From positions 29,960,929-30,024,928 of the forward strand of contig QVOM02000029.1 in NCBI GenBank assembly GCA_003586115.2: a DNA stretch of 64,000 nt, read 5' to 3'. The notes under the pieces are model-generated. The model was not told where the DNA came from, ran no database searches, and was given only the letters and a program-made list of their open reading frames with translations. How positions within the stretch are numbered: the first letter of the stretch is position 1; each line of letters starts with the position of its first letter. A program made the translations under genes and the position numbers. Of this stretch, positions 1 to 11,914 are shown in pieces. The stretch is from Salvator merianae. Lineage: Eukaryota; Chordata; Lepidosauria; Squamata; Teiidae.

Positions 1-1651
1 GGATACAATACAATTAGTTATACTGTATATATGAAAACGTAACCAGGAACAATACAGTGTTTCTCTGTTTAAGCATTTTTCCCTTCTAATTAAAGCTCTA
101 GATTCAGAAAAGATTAGGAGTTTTTATTTCCCATGTGATTTTTAGGTCAGAGTAGTACCTCTGGAAAAATACATCCAGTATCCAGTGTCTACTATTGAAT
201 AGGTTTTACTACTAAATGTAGGGTGGTGGGGTTTTTTTTAAATGCACTTTAGTATTAGATTTTTTTTCTAAAGGCATCCTCTGGAGGAACATAAGTATGT
301 TCTATATTTTTCACAGCTTCAGACTTCAAACTTTGTGTGTTTGTATGAGGCATACATATCTTTCGCACTTAAAATTTTATTTTCTCTATTGTGGAAGTGG
401 TCATCCCTACAAATTGTGATGCCACACATCCTGGACATAGCACCCGGTGCTGCATCATGGGACATGGGGACTCTCTAAAAGGAATATAAATAAACCCACT
501 ATGTTGTCATTCGTTTACTTAGGAAACAGCTTTGTTTCCTAATTCATTCTGTGATTTAATGCTAGTGCTCTACATTATTAGTCAACTCATAGCAGAAGTA
601 GAGGTACAGTGTAGCATATAAAATGAAAACAGCAGTTTTATAACTTTAACAGCTGAATAGAAGAGGAAATTTAAGAACTGTAATACAAGCAGCCCTTGCT
701 TATATTCACTTTTCTATACAGTTTTTAAAGTTACAGGATTCTTTCTTACCCTAGTGCAATATGGTTATCGTACTTAAAAGACTTTGCTTTAAAGTGGTGT
801 GGTAAGAGTAACTGATACTCACTGTTACATGTACCATGTGAAACATGTCATACTTTAATCTGAATTCTGACTGTGGGCTCTTTGAGAGTTTAAGAATGCT
901 GGAAGATATTGTACTAAGCTTTGCTGGAAGAAGTTCTACTAAGCTTTCCCCTTGTGATTTCTGTACATTATTTTGTTCTGTTAATGTTAATGTTGCTTGT
1001 TTTTAAATTTAACCAAGGCTCTCAGGGTGGATCAAAATAAAATTGATAAAACCATACCAGTTAGAAATGTAGGAACAGAAAATAAAGTATTTATAAAGCA
1101 GCCATGGAAGAAACACTTTTTAGTTACCCTATCAGTGCTTTTAAAGTGTAGGCCAAAGACTACAAATTTAGCGATTACTCAAATGGGATTTAGAATATAA
1201 GACAATGTAATGCTAATAGTTGCTGAAGTTTATTTTCACATCTTGCAATTTTGTGATTGGCTCTGCTCTGTATTGCCATGCTGCAAACGTTGCGCCTCAA
1301 TTTTCAGCTCTCTCAACTGGAGGTGGAATGTCTAAGAACCTGTGTGCTAGATGAGTACATCTAAAATCCCTACTCTATTAAGAGGTAACCAAGCTGTGAT
1401 GCCTCCTGAGCTTTCTCTTTAGCTTGTTCTCTGTAAAACACACAGGTTTTTTGTGCCTGAATTGTATAATCATTTAATTTTCCATTCATTTTTATTTCCT
1501 TTAAAATGTGGTAGAAGAGGCCTTGGGTCTGAAGTACTATATATGAATACTAAATCAGTTTTTGTTCTCTTTCTTTTTTATGGTATTGTATCTAAAGAAT
1601 TTTTGCAAATTTTGTCTTGGAAATTAGTTTATTCATTATGTTTAATTTTAG
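1..1651 (+). other. LRP12 intron 1 (3' part)
   Basis: AT-rich sequence without a recognisable exon or well-preserved repeat. It ends in a pyrimidine/AT-rich tract and AG at 1650-1651, the acceptor of exon 2. Small ORFs here have no recognisable domains and are judged to be chance. The first exon of LRP12 must lie upstream of position 1. Confidence 0.8.
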
Positions 1652-1708
1652 GAAACAGTGCTCTTGCAGAACGTTCTGAAAATGTGCATATTTCAGGAGT
1701 CTCAACTG
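1652..1708 (+). CDS. LRP12: LRP12 exon 2 (57 nt, in-frame cassette exon)
   Basis: The exon follows the acceptor at 1650-1651 and ends at a consensus donor (GTAAGT, 1709-1714). It starts and ends in phase 1 and encodes residues 1-20 of the part seen here, including the motif ENVHISGVST just upstream of the first CUB domain. It probably completes the signal-peptide cleavage region and the mature N terminus. Length 57 and matching phases mean it can be skipped without changing the frame. As I recall, a human isoform lacks exactly 19 residues at this place. The next exon restores an Ala codon across the junction (G plus CT), followed by the first CUB cysteine. Confidence 0.93.
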
Positions 1709-2679
1709 GTAAGTCATTTTTTTGGTAATGTTTAAATTTCATGCATGACTTATATAGTAAATATTGAAAGCCACCTGGTATCTTTTGAAGAGATATTTGG
1801 CTATAAAAATTATTACTGCCTTTTGCAGCATGTAATAAGGAATGAAGGAACTGGAACATGGAAACATTTTCATAAGATAAATTTGATACCTCCATGCTCC
1901 TGAACAGATTATTCCTTTCTAAGTGTTTAATTATTTCCCCATATGACATTAAAAAGCTGACCTAAATCTATTTTTCATACAACTTTTACAAAATGAAATT
2001 TATTGAAATAGCAATTTAAAAAGTAGCAATACTAGCAGCAGCAATACTTATTTGAAGGGAGAAGAATTGAAGCAGTATCAGATTTTCTTATCTCTTGACG
2101 CTGTTCAGTCCTTAACACAAGGAACAATTTTGTTGTGCACTAGAAGAGTTCTTATAGTTTTAAGATCTGCTCCATTCTTCCACATGCAGATGAAAGTTAC
2201 GTAAGAGAAGCTTTGGAGGACTGAAGCTTCAATTTTGTCCTTCAAGAATCTTTTCCTATGATTGTAAGCTAGCTTCTACCCTTGTCCAGCAGCCTCTGAC
2301 TTTTCCTAAGCAATTTAGGATGAAGTTTGAAACTTTTCTAATGTGCAACTTCCTTTCCATTAACTCCTACTAATCTACTTGGATGATGCAAGACCATATC
2401 ACAGAAGGGAAAAAGCTTAACATTAAATTTGGCTCTTAACATTACTGAAAATAGGGGATAAATTCTACAGATTAAAATTGGTCTTTGAGCTAGATTCAAA
2501 GGCTGTGCCAGCTAGGGTAGGGATATTCATACTGAAGCCATCAACCTCAGTCCGCATGGCCAGTGGGCTGTCAGAGATAAATGGGCAGCAGGGTCAGCAG
2601 CATGCCAAGCCATGGGAAGGAGGGAGATGTGGCATGCAGCTGCAAATGGCATAGCGCAAAGCTTCTCGCTGATGTTTAC

Positions 2680-3290
2680 CTGCACTCAACCTGTTAGAAT
2701 CAAGGTTTTATCTTTGGCATACAAGGTCCTTAACAGTTTGGAGCCAGCTTATGTGGCAGACCACCTCTCTCAAAATGGATCTGTGAGGTCGTTAAGATCT
2801 TCAGGGGAGGTCCTGTTGCAGGTACCACAAATCTCTGAATGTCATCTTGTGACTGAATGTCATCTTGTGACTTAGTCCCCCCTCTGATATTCATAGGGCA
2901 TCTAACACTCCTGGCCTTTAGGTGCCTATTGAAGAGCTATCTTTTTACCCAGGATCTTCCAGAGTGAATGTTTGTTTGTTTGCTTGTTCCCCCATCCTTT
3001 ATTTTAACAGCGACAGCCTGTGACTTTGCCCCGCGCAAAGCACTCCATGGCTAGGCGACCTGCTGCATCAGTACGGAAGCCCAGAGGCCCCGTGAACAGC
3101 CATGGCGTGCATTGCGCAGGGCGCAAACACCCACCCTTAAAGTCACGGACCACCGCTGGATTTTAATTATGTTTTTATATAACGATTATGATTTTAGCTG
3201 TTTTTATTCTTCGTACACTGCTTTGAGATTGTATTTTCATGGGAAACGGTGTATAGATATTTCAAATAAATAAAATACAATTTATTTGTA
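2680..3290 (+). repeat. L2-like LINE 3' end, sense, interrupted by a MITE
   Basis: Translation of 2690-2860 reads like the C-terminal end of an L2/CR1-type ORF2: a YK-LN-L-P-Y segment, then a SLRSSGEVLL-like segment near 2787-2820. The following 3' tail ends with the AATAAATAAA-type tail near 3265-3275. An 18-bp tandem duplication (836-853 and 854-871 of the 2 kb block, i.e. 2836-2871) lies in the coding relic. The frame is closed by TAG, so it is dead. Family assignment is from remembered C-terminal motifs of vertebrate L2-clade elements; CR1 is the alternative. Confidence 0.6.
3008..3158. mobile_element. hAT-type MITE with CAGC ends (copy 1 of 3)
   Basis: A 151-bp fold-back element. Left end CAGCGACAGCC..GTGACTTT; the right end reverse-complemented begins CAGCGGTGGTCCGTGACTTT. 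Flanks are TATTTTAA on the left and GATTTTAA on the right, so 7 of 8 bases match an 8-bp target duplication, as expected for hAT elements. It sits inside the L2-like LINE tail and is therefore younger. The core shares the segments CAGTACGGAAGCCCAGAGGC and GTGAACAGCCATGGC with the copy at 61640-61936. Confidence 0.75.
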
Positions 3291-3460
3291 AAGCGCTTTT
3301 AGGTATTTTGTATGAAAAGCATATAGAAATGTTTTAAATAAATAAATCTGCATGTGCCGAACTGGTAAGTAGTAGCTTGAATTTATTTGTAACCTGCTTT
3401 GAGATATTTTGTATGAACAGCCTATAGAAATGTTTTAAATGAATAAATCTGCATGCACAA
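3206..3460 (+). repeat. Tandemly repeated LINE 3' tail segment
   Basis: Three related segments follow one another (about 3206-3278, 3279-3358 and 3379-3458). Each carries a CTGCTTTGAGAT or related box, TTTTGTATGAA.AGC, ATAGAAATGTTTTAAAT and AATAAA. The last two have a period close to 100 bp and differ at several positions. It looks like the 3' tail of the preceding L2-like LINE multiplied in tandem. Confidence 0.65.
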
Positions 3461-6400
3461 ACCTGGGAAGAAGTAACTCTGCATACTTTGTGGTGTCTTT
3501 TTTTGTCATCGGCTCAAAACGCTGCCTCCCAATCTGAGACAGCTAAGCATCTGCTCCAGTCACTTCCTGCATGTTCCTAATACTTGTCTGCTGCTTCTGC
3601 CAAGCTAACCTCCCTGGCCTAGGACAAAAAAGTACTCATACATCTGTATTTCTCTTGCTCACCTGTCCTGCCAAGCTAATGAGCATTCCAATAGTGCTAT
3701 GTTCACTTGAAGTTGTATATTTATAAAAAGAAGGGTAACTATCGCTGGAGTTCCATATTTCTTCATGGCACTTTTCCCCCACAGAAAAAGTATGAAGAAA
3801 TAATAATGCTAATGATTATAGTAGTATTAACTGCTGGCATCCTTTTGTGAAGCATTGCCCTAATAGTCTTACTGTTCTTGTATTATGGAGGATGGCATCA
3901 CATACTAACAGTGAACTCAGTTATCTAATTTTTGTCCCTATGCAAACACACAGAACCACACCTTAAGTACCTGAGGCATCCTTAAGGTTTGCTGATTTAT
4001 TAAAATCTTACACAACTTTTTATAAAGTTTTTATCCTATAATCTTATAAATTGTTTATAAGATCAGGGAGCCTTAGGATAGAAGACATCAAAAAACAGCC
4101 CAGTAAATTTGGGCATGCTCAGTGGCCACAAAATAATAAATGCTTAGGAAGGGGAATAAATGAATAAAAACCATGAGCGTTAACAGAATGCTTCTTCCTG
4201 TAGGAGGGCATAGCTGGCCTGGTTGGGATCTTGTCAAGAAGCACTTGCACATACCATCATTGTATTGTGAATCCCAATTATATAAAAACCTCCATAGTTG
4301 AAACAGTTTTGTTATCAAAGTTACAAAAGAATCATGGTCCTCTAGCTAGATAAAATACTACACCAGAAGATGTCTAATTTATTTTCAGACTAGCATGTAT
4401 GATTGAACTTGTTAAAGCACCCACCAAGTTTAATACAAACTTAAAAACTCTGTCTTCCGTTTGAAATGTGAAGAAAATAGGTTTTATTTATTGCACTTAA
4501 AAAAAAAAAAAACCTTTATAAATTAGGGCGATGATAGTTGTTAATATTGACTGAGATCCAAAAAACTTCAAGGCTGCTTATACGTACATTGCAATATCCA
4601 TCTTCTAGATGAAATGCTTCCCAAAGTTACTTTTTCAGCTTTTAATAGCTTGAAGGTTCACAACTGGAAGCAAAAATTGCTTCATACTGTAGGATATATA
4701 AGGTGCCATCCTCATCTTAGCCTTTGCAAAATCCTTTACGTGACAGCTTTCTTAAATAATGGATTTGAATTATTAGCTCTATTAAATTTTAAAGAGCTCT
4801 ATACAGTTCTAATTTGTGTAGATGTATGATTCTGTTCACTGTATTTGCAAAACCCAGAATTAAATGACAGTAGCCTTTGTTGCTTAAGCTCAAGAATTTA
4901 CTTTGATCTTTCTCTAAGCTGCACTTGTATAAAGTAAGATGGTCCTCTTACTTTAACAGGTGGCCTATATTTGTTTTATGTGAATTTGTTTATCACCAGG
5001 TGTCTCACGCTGCAGCCCTTGAGATATTCTTGGACTGCAACCCAGCATTCTACTCCCAACACAGCAGTCAAGACTACATAGAAATAAACCACATATTTGA
5101 TGGTTCTTTAAGAGAGGCATCAACTAATTAATCTCATGTTCATAATTTACCCTTTGAAAGTTCAGTATTTTAGGAGGCAGAAGGATGTTGCACAAAGGAA
5201 CATTTTAGAGAAAAGAGAGATAGTTTTCTGTGCCTTTTCTGAGAAGGACCATACATGTATCTACGTAGAATAGGTAATTCCTACAGGATAAAAGGTTCTT
5301 TTAAAATGGCTTGTTGCAAATCTTTTCATATCTCACACAGAACTGTCTGATTGGATATCCTAGCATTAAATAATTTAATTCTTCCTTAACTCCAACTATG
5401 AAAATTAAATCATATGGAATACATTCAGTGTTCTTGATAATAATAAAATGCAAACGATGCCAAGACTTGAATTTTTATGGTACAAGTTAGCAATTTTTTT
5501 CTGAATGGTTTCTCCTGTACAAGATTCATTTTGTACCACTGAGTCCAAAAGTGACTTGTGTAGTGAAACGTGCCTATGTTATATTCTATGTAAACATGTC
5601 ATAATTGAGATACCCAAGAATCTGCACAGTATGGGGATCATTTATTATTTGAAATTTATTAACGTATTACCTAGAGTTGGGCTGAAGCATAGAGTTAAAC
5701 AAGTTTGCTGACTGCAACAGATTACTTGAGGTGATCAAAGGGATTGCAAAGAGCTCACAAGTGACCTGTATAAAATAAAAGAATGGAGAGAAAAACAGAA
5801 AGTGGATTTCAATGTGAGCAAGACTTAAATGATTAGAGTGAAATTTTGGACACTGATGGGAAATGAGTGGAGCAGGAAAGTAATGTTGGGTTTCTGTAAA
5901 AACGGTTAATTTAAACCTAGAGATTTATTAATAAAGTGTTTAAAACTACATGTGATTCTTATATAACCCCTTTATACAAGCAGGTGCTTAAAATTCTAGG
6001 CATAACTTGCACATTCCCATAAGATTATTGTACACTAGCAAAAATGGCAGAATAGGGCATCCAAGTTATCATAAGAGTGGATGGCTTCCTTATTCTGTAG
6101 GATAGCATTGTTCAGGCTTTTTACTTTGAAAGAAATGAGTAGGGGAAAAATATGATGGAGTTCTGTAAAACTATAAACGATAAGGAAAAGGTAGATAATG
6201 TTTTTCTTAATTTCTCATCATTCTACAACTTGGAGTTAGTCAATATATTTTACTGTGGGGGATTTAGAATACATAACTTGCTTGTAAGGTATCTCACAAT
6301 AGATTTTTTCTAGAAAAAAGAAAGCTCCATACAGTAGCTAGTTATTGACTTTCACTAGAGGTGGTGCCAGCAACCAGCTTCTCACAGCAGGTAGTATGAT

Positions 6401-7663
6401 TCATATAGAAAAACATCCAGCTTAAGATATCTAGGTTTATAGCCACTGGAGGTTTCGATACTGGATTTTAAACCATGAAGCATACAACTTCTAAAAGTTA
6501 ACTTTTAGCAAAGATTGCTTGCTAGGACTGATTCCGATAATAATTAGGTGAGATTCTTCTAGGGAGCTAAGTCTGTATCTCTGTGAATGAAGGTTAATGG
6601 ACTTCATAATAATTTGATCTATGAAGTATATTTTATAGCTGCCTTTACTATAAACACCAACTTCTGTTCCTGTGTTTTCAAGGCAAGTAGCCTTATACAT
6701 TTTAAAATAAGTTAAAATTATAACATACCCTATTTTTTTTTTATTTATTTTTTTAAAAGCTACTCTCTGCTTGGAGTACTGTGAATGGACATTTATGGAA
6801 AGAGTTTCTTCTTTTCTGTTTGTCTTTTAAATATTTCCTTGGTGTAGCCAACACATGAATCCGAAATAGAACATTGCTTACAGTACATTCATTCAAGTTA
6901 ATGTAGAATTTCAAAGAGTAATGGGATAAGAGCACCACCTAATGGGTGGTTAAATAAAAACAATAAATCATCTGCAAAATACTGTACAGTGTATTGTCAT
7001 TGCCCAGTTGATGGAAAATCTGACCTCTAAATTTCTGAGAGCTCCAGTTTTCCTTTTAACAACTATCAGTATTTTGCTGCAAGTGCAAATTATTTCAATT
7101 TCATACCTGAAAAGTATAAAGAGTCCTTTGTCAGTCCTGAAGCATGGTATTTTTTTCACAGAAAACTTTTTCTGCGTAGGTATATCTTCTAGTATATATG
7201 AAGAAACATACATTTTTGGTTTTGTCTTCTTTACATATGTTTTAAATTTTTATTGCTGCTCTGTTGGTTTTTATTTGTATTTCATATTGCTGTCAACCCA
7301 CCCTTCTTTAAAAGATCAGGTTAGTCAACCGTTATTAGAAAATAATAAAAACGTTACCAGTTTAACTAGAATAGCCATATTAAATTCAGTATTAGGGACA
7401 TTATTTCTCTTTAATTCCAAAGATTTGCATAGTTGTATTTTTAGCTGCTTCTTAAAATAGATATCATAGGAGGCATCTAACAGCTACTATGAAGAGTTTC
7501 CCAGTCAGGCACAACCACATAAAACTCAATTTGTTTGCAGCTCTACTTCCGGCATCACATCGGTTATTAGCACCAGAGTAGGTGGACACACTTATGTGTG
7601 CCTCAAGATATTTAGGCTTTCCCTTTCATTACTAACACCCAAAATGGCATGAGTGGTACAAAT

Positions 7664-10470
7664 CAGCCAGTTCTTGTTGTTGTTTAGTCATGACTGATTC
7701 TTTGTGATCCCATGGACCACAGCACACCAGGTCTGACTGACCTTCAGTGTCTCCTGAGGTCTGCCCAAGCATGTTCGTTGCCTCCATATCACTAATTGAC
7801 CATCTCATCCTCTGCTGTCCCCTTCTCCTTTTGCCTTCAATCTTTCCCAACATCAGGGTTTTTTCTAGTGAATTGTGTCTTCTCATTATGTGGCCAATAA
7901 TTTCTGCTTCAGTATTAGTTCTTCCAGTGACGTCCAAGGGACTATCAGAAGTCTTCTCCAGCACCAGAATTCAATCTGTCACTGCTTCCATTTCTTTCCC
8001 CTCTATTTCTCCAGGAGTGTTGGGACTGGATGTTTTTTTTATGTTGAGCTTCAGGCCAGCTTTTGCACTCTCTTCTTTGACCATCATCAATAGGCTCCTT
8101 AGTTCCTCTTCACTTTCTACCATCAGAGTAGTATCATCTGTGTATCTATTTATATTTATCCCAGTAATCTTGATTCCAGCTTTTGATTCATCCATTCCAA
8201 CATTTCACATGATATTCTCTGTGTATAATTTAAATAAATAGGGTGGTAATATACACTTCTTTCTCAATCTTGAATCAATCAATTGTTCCATGCGTGGCTT
8301 TAAATCTTGCTTCTTGGACTCACATACAGATTCATCAGGAGGCGGATATGGTGATCTGGTACTCTAATCTCTTTAAGAACTTGCCACAGTTTGTTGTGAT
8401 CCACACAATCAAAGGCTTTAGAGTAGTCAATGAAGCAAAAATAGATGTTTTTCTAGAACTTCCTTTCTTTCTCCATAACCCAGCAAATGTTAGTAATTTG
8501 ATCTCTAGTTCCTCTGCCACTTCAAAAACCAGCTTGTACTTCTGGTAGTTCTCAGTTCACATATTGCTGAAGCCTTGCTTACAGGTTCTTGAATATTACC
8601 TAGTTAGTGTGTTGAGTTTTCCAAATTTGCTATCATATTGGGAGTAGCACTTTAACAGCGTCATCTTTTAGGATTTTAAGTAGCTCATCTGGAATTTCAT
8701 CAGTCACGATCAGCCTTGTTGTCGGCACTGCTTTCTAAGACCCGCTTGATTTCACTGTCTAGGATGTCTGGCTCTAGGTCAGTGACCACACCATCATGGT
8801 TATGAGTGATATTAAGATGTTTCTTGCATAGTTATTCTGTGTATTCTTGCCACCTCTTCTTTATCTCTTCTGCTTCTCTTAGATCCCTACCATTTTTGTA
8901 TTTTATCATGCCCATGTTTGCATGAAATGTTTCCTTCATTTCTCCAGTTTTCTTGAAGAGATCACTTGTCATTCCCATCCTATTGTTTTATTCTATTTCT
9001 TTCCATTGTTAGTTTAAGAAAGTTTTCTTATCTCTCCTTGTTATTCTCTGGAAATCTGCATTCAGTTGGGCATGTCTTTCCCTTTCTCCTATGCCTTTTA
9101 CTTTCTTTCCTCAGCTATTTGTAAAGCTTCATCAGACAGCCATTTTGCTTTCTTGCTTTTCTTTTTCTTTGGGATGTTTTTTTGTTGCTACATCCTGTAC
9201 TGTATTACAAACCTCTGTCCATAGTACTTCAGGTACTCTATCTACCAGATCTAATCATGCCCATTGCATTTTCATAAAGGATATTATTTAGGTCTACCAG
9301 TATGGTCTTGTGGTTTTCTCTACTTTCTTCTATTTAAGTTGAATTTTGCAATAAGAAGCTCATGTTCTGAGTCTCAGTCAGCTCCAGGTCTTTTTTTACT
9401 GCCTGTATAGAGCTTCTCCATCTTTGGCTGCAAAGTATATAATATGAATTTGATATTGACCATCCAATGCTATCCTTGTGTTGAATTGTCTTTTGGGCTG
9501 TTGTTGTGACCAGTGAGTTCCTTGACAAAACACTACTAATCTCTGGCCTGCTTCATTTACTACCCCAAGGCCAAACTAACTTATTCCAGTTATCTTTTGA
9601 TTTTCTGCTTTAGCATTTGAGTCCCCTGTGATGAAAGTGACATTTTTGTGTGTGTTTATTGTGACATTTTTTGCATGACTTCATTGAACTGGTCAACTTA
9701 GACCTCTTTGACATCAGTGATTGGAGCATAGATTTGTATTATTAGGATGCTGAGTGATTTGCCTTGGATTCAAGCAAAAATCATTATTTTCTTGTTAAGA
9801 TTGTAACCCAGTCCTGCTTTTATTGACTATGAGGGCTACCCAATTCCTTCTGAGGGATTATTGCCCACTGTGTAATGGTCATTTGTATTAAAATCACCAT
9901 TTCCATCCATTTTTGTTCACTGATTCCTAAGATGTCAATGTTCAGTCTTGTATGTCCACATCCAGCTTACCTTGGTTTATAGATAATACATTCTATGATC
10001 CTTTGCAATATTGTTCTTTACAGCATTGGACTTTCCTTTCATACATCTATAGCTATGTGTCCTTTCGGCTCTGGCCCAGCAGCTTCACACTTTCTGGAGC
10101 TACTTGTAGTTGCCCTCTGTTCTTCCCCAATAATGTAGTGGTAACTTCCTGACCTGAGATGCTTATCTTCTGGTGTCACATCTTTTAGCTCTGTGATACT
10201 GTCCGTGGAATTTTCTTGGGAAGGATACTGGAATGGATTGCCATTTCCTTCTCCAATGTATCACATTTGGTCTGAGCTTTCCACTATGACCTGTCCATCT
10301 TGGGTGGCCCTGCACAGCATAGCTCATAGCTTCATTGAGATGCAGAATCAATTCCATTACAAGGCAGTGATCCATGCAGCTGAAGTTAGCCAATATGTGG
10401 TGGTAATCAAAGCATGGAGTTCTGAAGCCACCAGTTGCATTGCTTATACCAGACAAATCTAGACATAAGT
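7664..10470 (-). mobile_element. Bov-B (RTE clade) LINE, 5'-truncated and frame-broken
   Basis: On the minus strand the translation gives recognisable reverse-transcriptase pieces: a segment around DDTTLMVESEEELRSLL at 8195-7971 with the catalytic box read as YTDD, an upstream palm region at 8520-8335 (DYAKAFDCVDHN-type, shifted across frames), and the C-terminal end with IMRRHNSLEKTLMLG at 7964-7632. The 3' end lies at the left (7664), with a CAACAACA-type tail on the minus strand. About 2.8 kb of a roughly 3.2 kb element remains. Several frameshifts and stops make it inactive. Bov-B is known to have spread between squamates and ruminants by horizontal transfer. Confidence 0.88.
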
Positions 10471-11755
10471 GCTCTGTGTCACTGTAGATATTTGGGATTC
10501 TAGTTACAATTTAGAAGCTAGAAGAACCTCCAAACTATGTACTTTCTCCTGTGTTCCCATTGAAAATAAGACCAACAACAAAATCTTATACTAAGAGGCC
10601 TTATGAACCTCAAGTATATAGTCAGTTCATTGGTCATTAGGCAGCCCTTCACAACCTTTTAAATGCTTAATATTTATGCTGATTGAATAATATTGAGGAC
10701 CAGAGTGAGTAAACCACATTCCAAATTTCTAAATTGCTCTACCAAGAAACTTCCAAAATAATTTTTGCATAGCATAGAAAGTAAAATGGAGCTCTGCAGA
10801 ACCCAGAAGTTCAATTGCCATGAATTTGAACAGAGCTCTCCCAGCTGTATTCTAGCATCAAATTCCATAGGTAGAAGTAGAACATCTATGAACATAAACC
10901 ATTGTTCTCATTCCTAGCTCATATAGTCAGTGATATAAATAATCACTGAAATAGAACAGAAAATCAAGAGGATGGCACCTCCTTTTTCTCTTTCCTTATG
11001 CAAGACACTAGGCAGGGCAACCAAATCCATTTTTGGTGCAGCAGCTTGGCCTAATATCAGATTGAAAAAATCTGAATACTCTGTTTTCCTAGGGCATTAC
11101 TGCAATTCTGTTATTTTGTCCAGATAGAATACTTTGCCTACTTGGCAGTAGTTATCCTGTGCCTCAGGGTCCTTCAATGATTTCACTGTAAGGAAAGATA
11201 TATGACTGCTTCTTTCAAGGCAAAGGACAAAATTGCCTCCTGTAAAAAAATTTGATTATCTGAACTTTGGCCACTGCCACCCCAATGATGAGTACACTGA
11301 TGTGCTCTTACAAGTTCACCATGAGATTTGCACCATCTATTTTCCAGCTGTCATCTAGTGTATTTCATTGCTAAGGAGGTCCTCTGAAAACTAAAGGACC
11401 ACATTTTCTTGCATAACTGAATCTATATGTAATATGCTTCTATCACTATTCTTATTTTGCACAGAATTAAGAAATCAAAATTTTCAAATTTGTGAATGTG
11501 TTTGCTAACATTTCCCCCTTACTTCTAAGCACAAATGTGAGAATCTAATCTCCGCACTGATGTAACTTCTGCAGCTTTAATACTGCTGGCCATAAATCTC
11601 TACTTTCTTATAAATGCTGTTTTAATTTGGGCTACATTGCAGCAGTGTTTTGCATCTTCATTTGAATGCTTGCCTGAAATAATGTGTTACTCTGTTAAAT
11701 CTTAATTTGCCAAAATACATTCATGCGTAGTGATTTCAGTTTACATATTTTTCAG

Positions 11756-11891
11756 CTTGTGGAGATATTCCAGAACAAATTAAAGGTCAGAGTGGAATAA
11801 TCACCAGTCCAGGTTGGCCTCTTGAATATCCTGGCAGATTGAACTGTAGCTGGTATATCCGGGCAAACCCAGGGGAAATTATCACAATAAG
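11756..11891 (+). CDS. LRP12: LRP12 exon 3 (first half of CUB 1)
   Basis: Acceptor TTTTTCAG at 11755; donor AG|GTAATT at 11892. The 136 nt encode residues 20-65. It starts with the first CUB cysteine (Cys21, in ACGDIPEQ) and contains SGIITSPGWP and the NCSW motif with the second cysteine and an N-glycosylation sequon. It ends two bases into the Ser codon completed by exon 4. Phase 1 in and phase 2 out agree with the neighbouring exons. The last 14 bases, the donor and the intron start form the first unit of a 17-bp tandem duplication, so a second identical donor lies 17 bp downstream. Confidence 0.95.
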
Positions 11892-11914
11892 GTAATTATC
11901 ACAATAAGGTAATT
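11878..11914 (+). repeat. 17-bp tandem duplication copying the exon 3 splice donor
   Basis: The 17-bp unit ATTATCACAATAAGGTA occurs at 11878-11894 and 11895-11911, followed by a further ATT (11912-11914), with no mismatch. Both units contain AATAAG|GTAATT, so two identical 5' splice sites stand at 11892 and 11909. Use of the first keeps the LRP12 frame. Use of the second would add 17 nt and read AGG TAA, an immediate stop. An identical repeat suggests a recent duplication, or an assembly error. Confidence 0.97.

Larger units (their letters stand above)
1709..11755 (+). other. LRP12 intron 2
   Basis: About 10 kb. It holds an L2-like LINE tail with an inserted MITE (2680-3460), a 14-A run near 4499-4512 and a 2.8 kb antisense Bov-B LINE (7664-10470), all listed separately. 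The stretches 3460-7660 and 10470-11755 are AT-rich; I see no exon or clearly classifiable repeat in them. A 150-codon open frame at 7008-7460 has no recognisable domain and lies in AT-rich intron, so it is not called. The intron ends with TTTTTCAG at 11755. Confidence 0.8.

Noticed and set aside
7008..7460. 150-codon open frame on the + strand within LRP12 intron 2
   Set aside because: AT-rich hydrophobic translation without a known domain, no splice context, no initiation context and inside an intron; long AT-rich frames of this size occur by chance.
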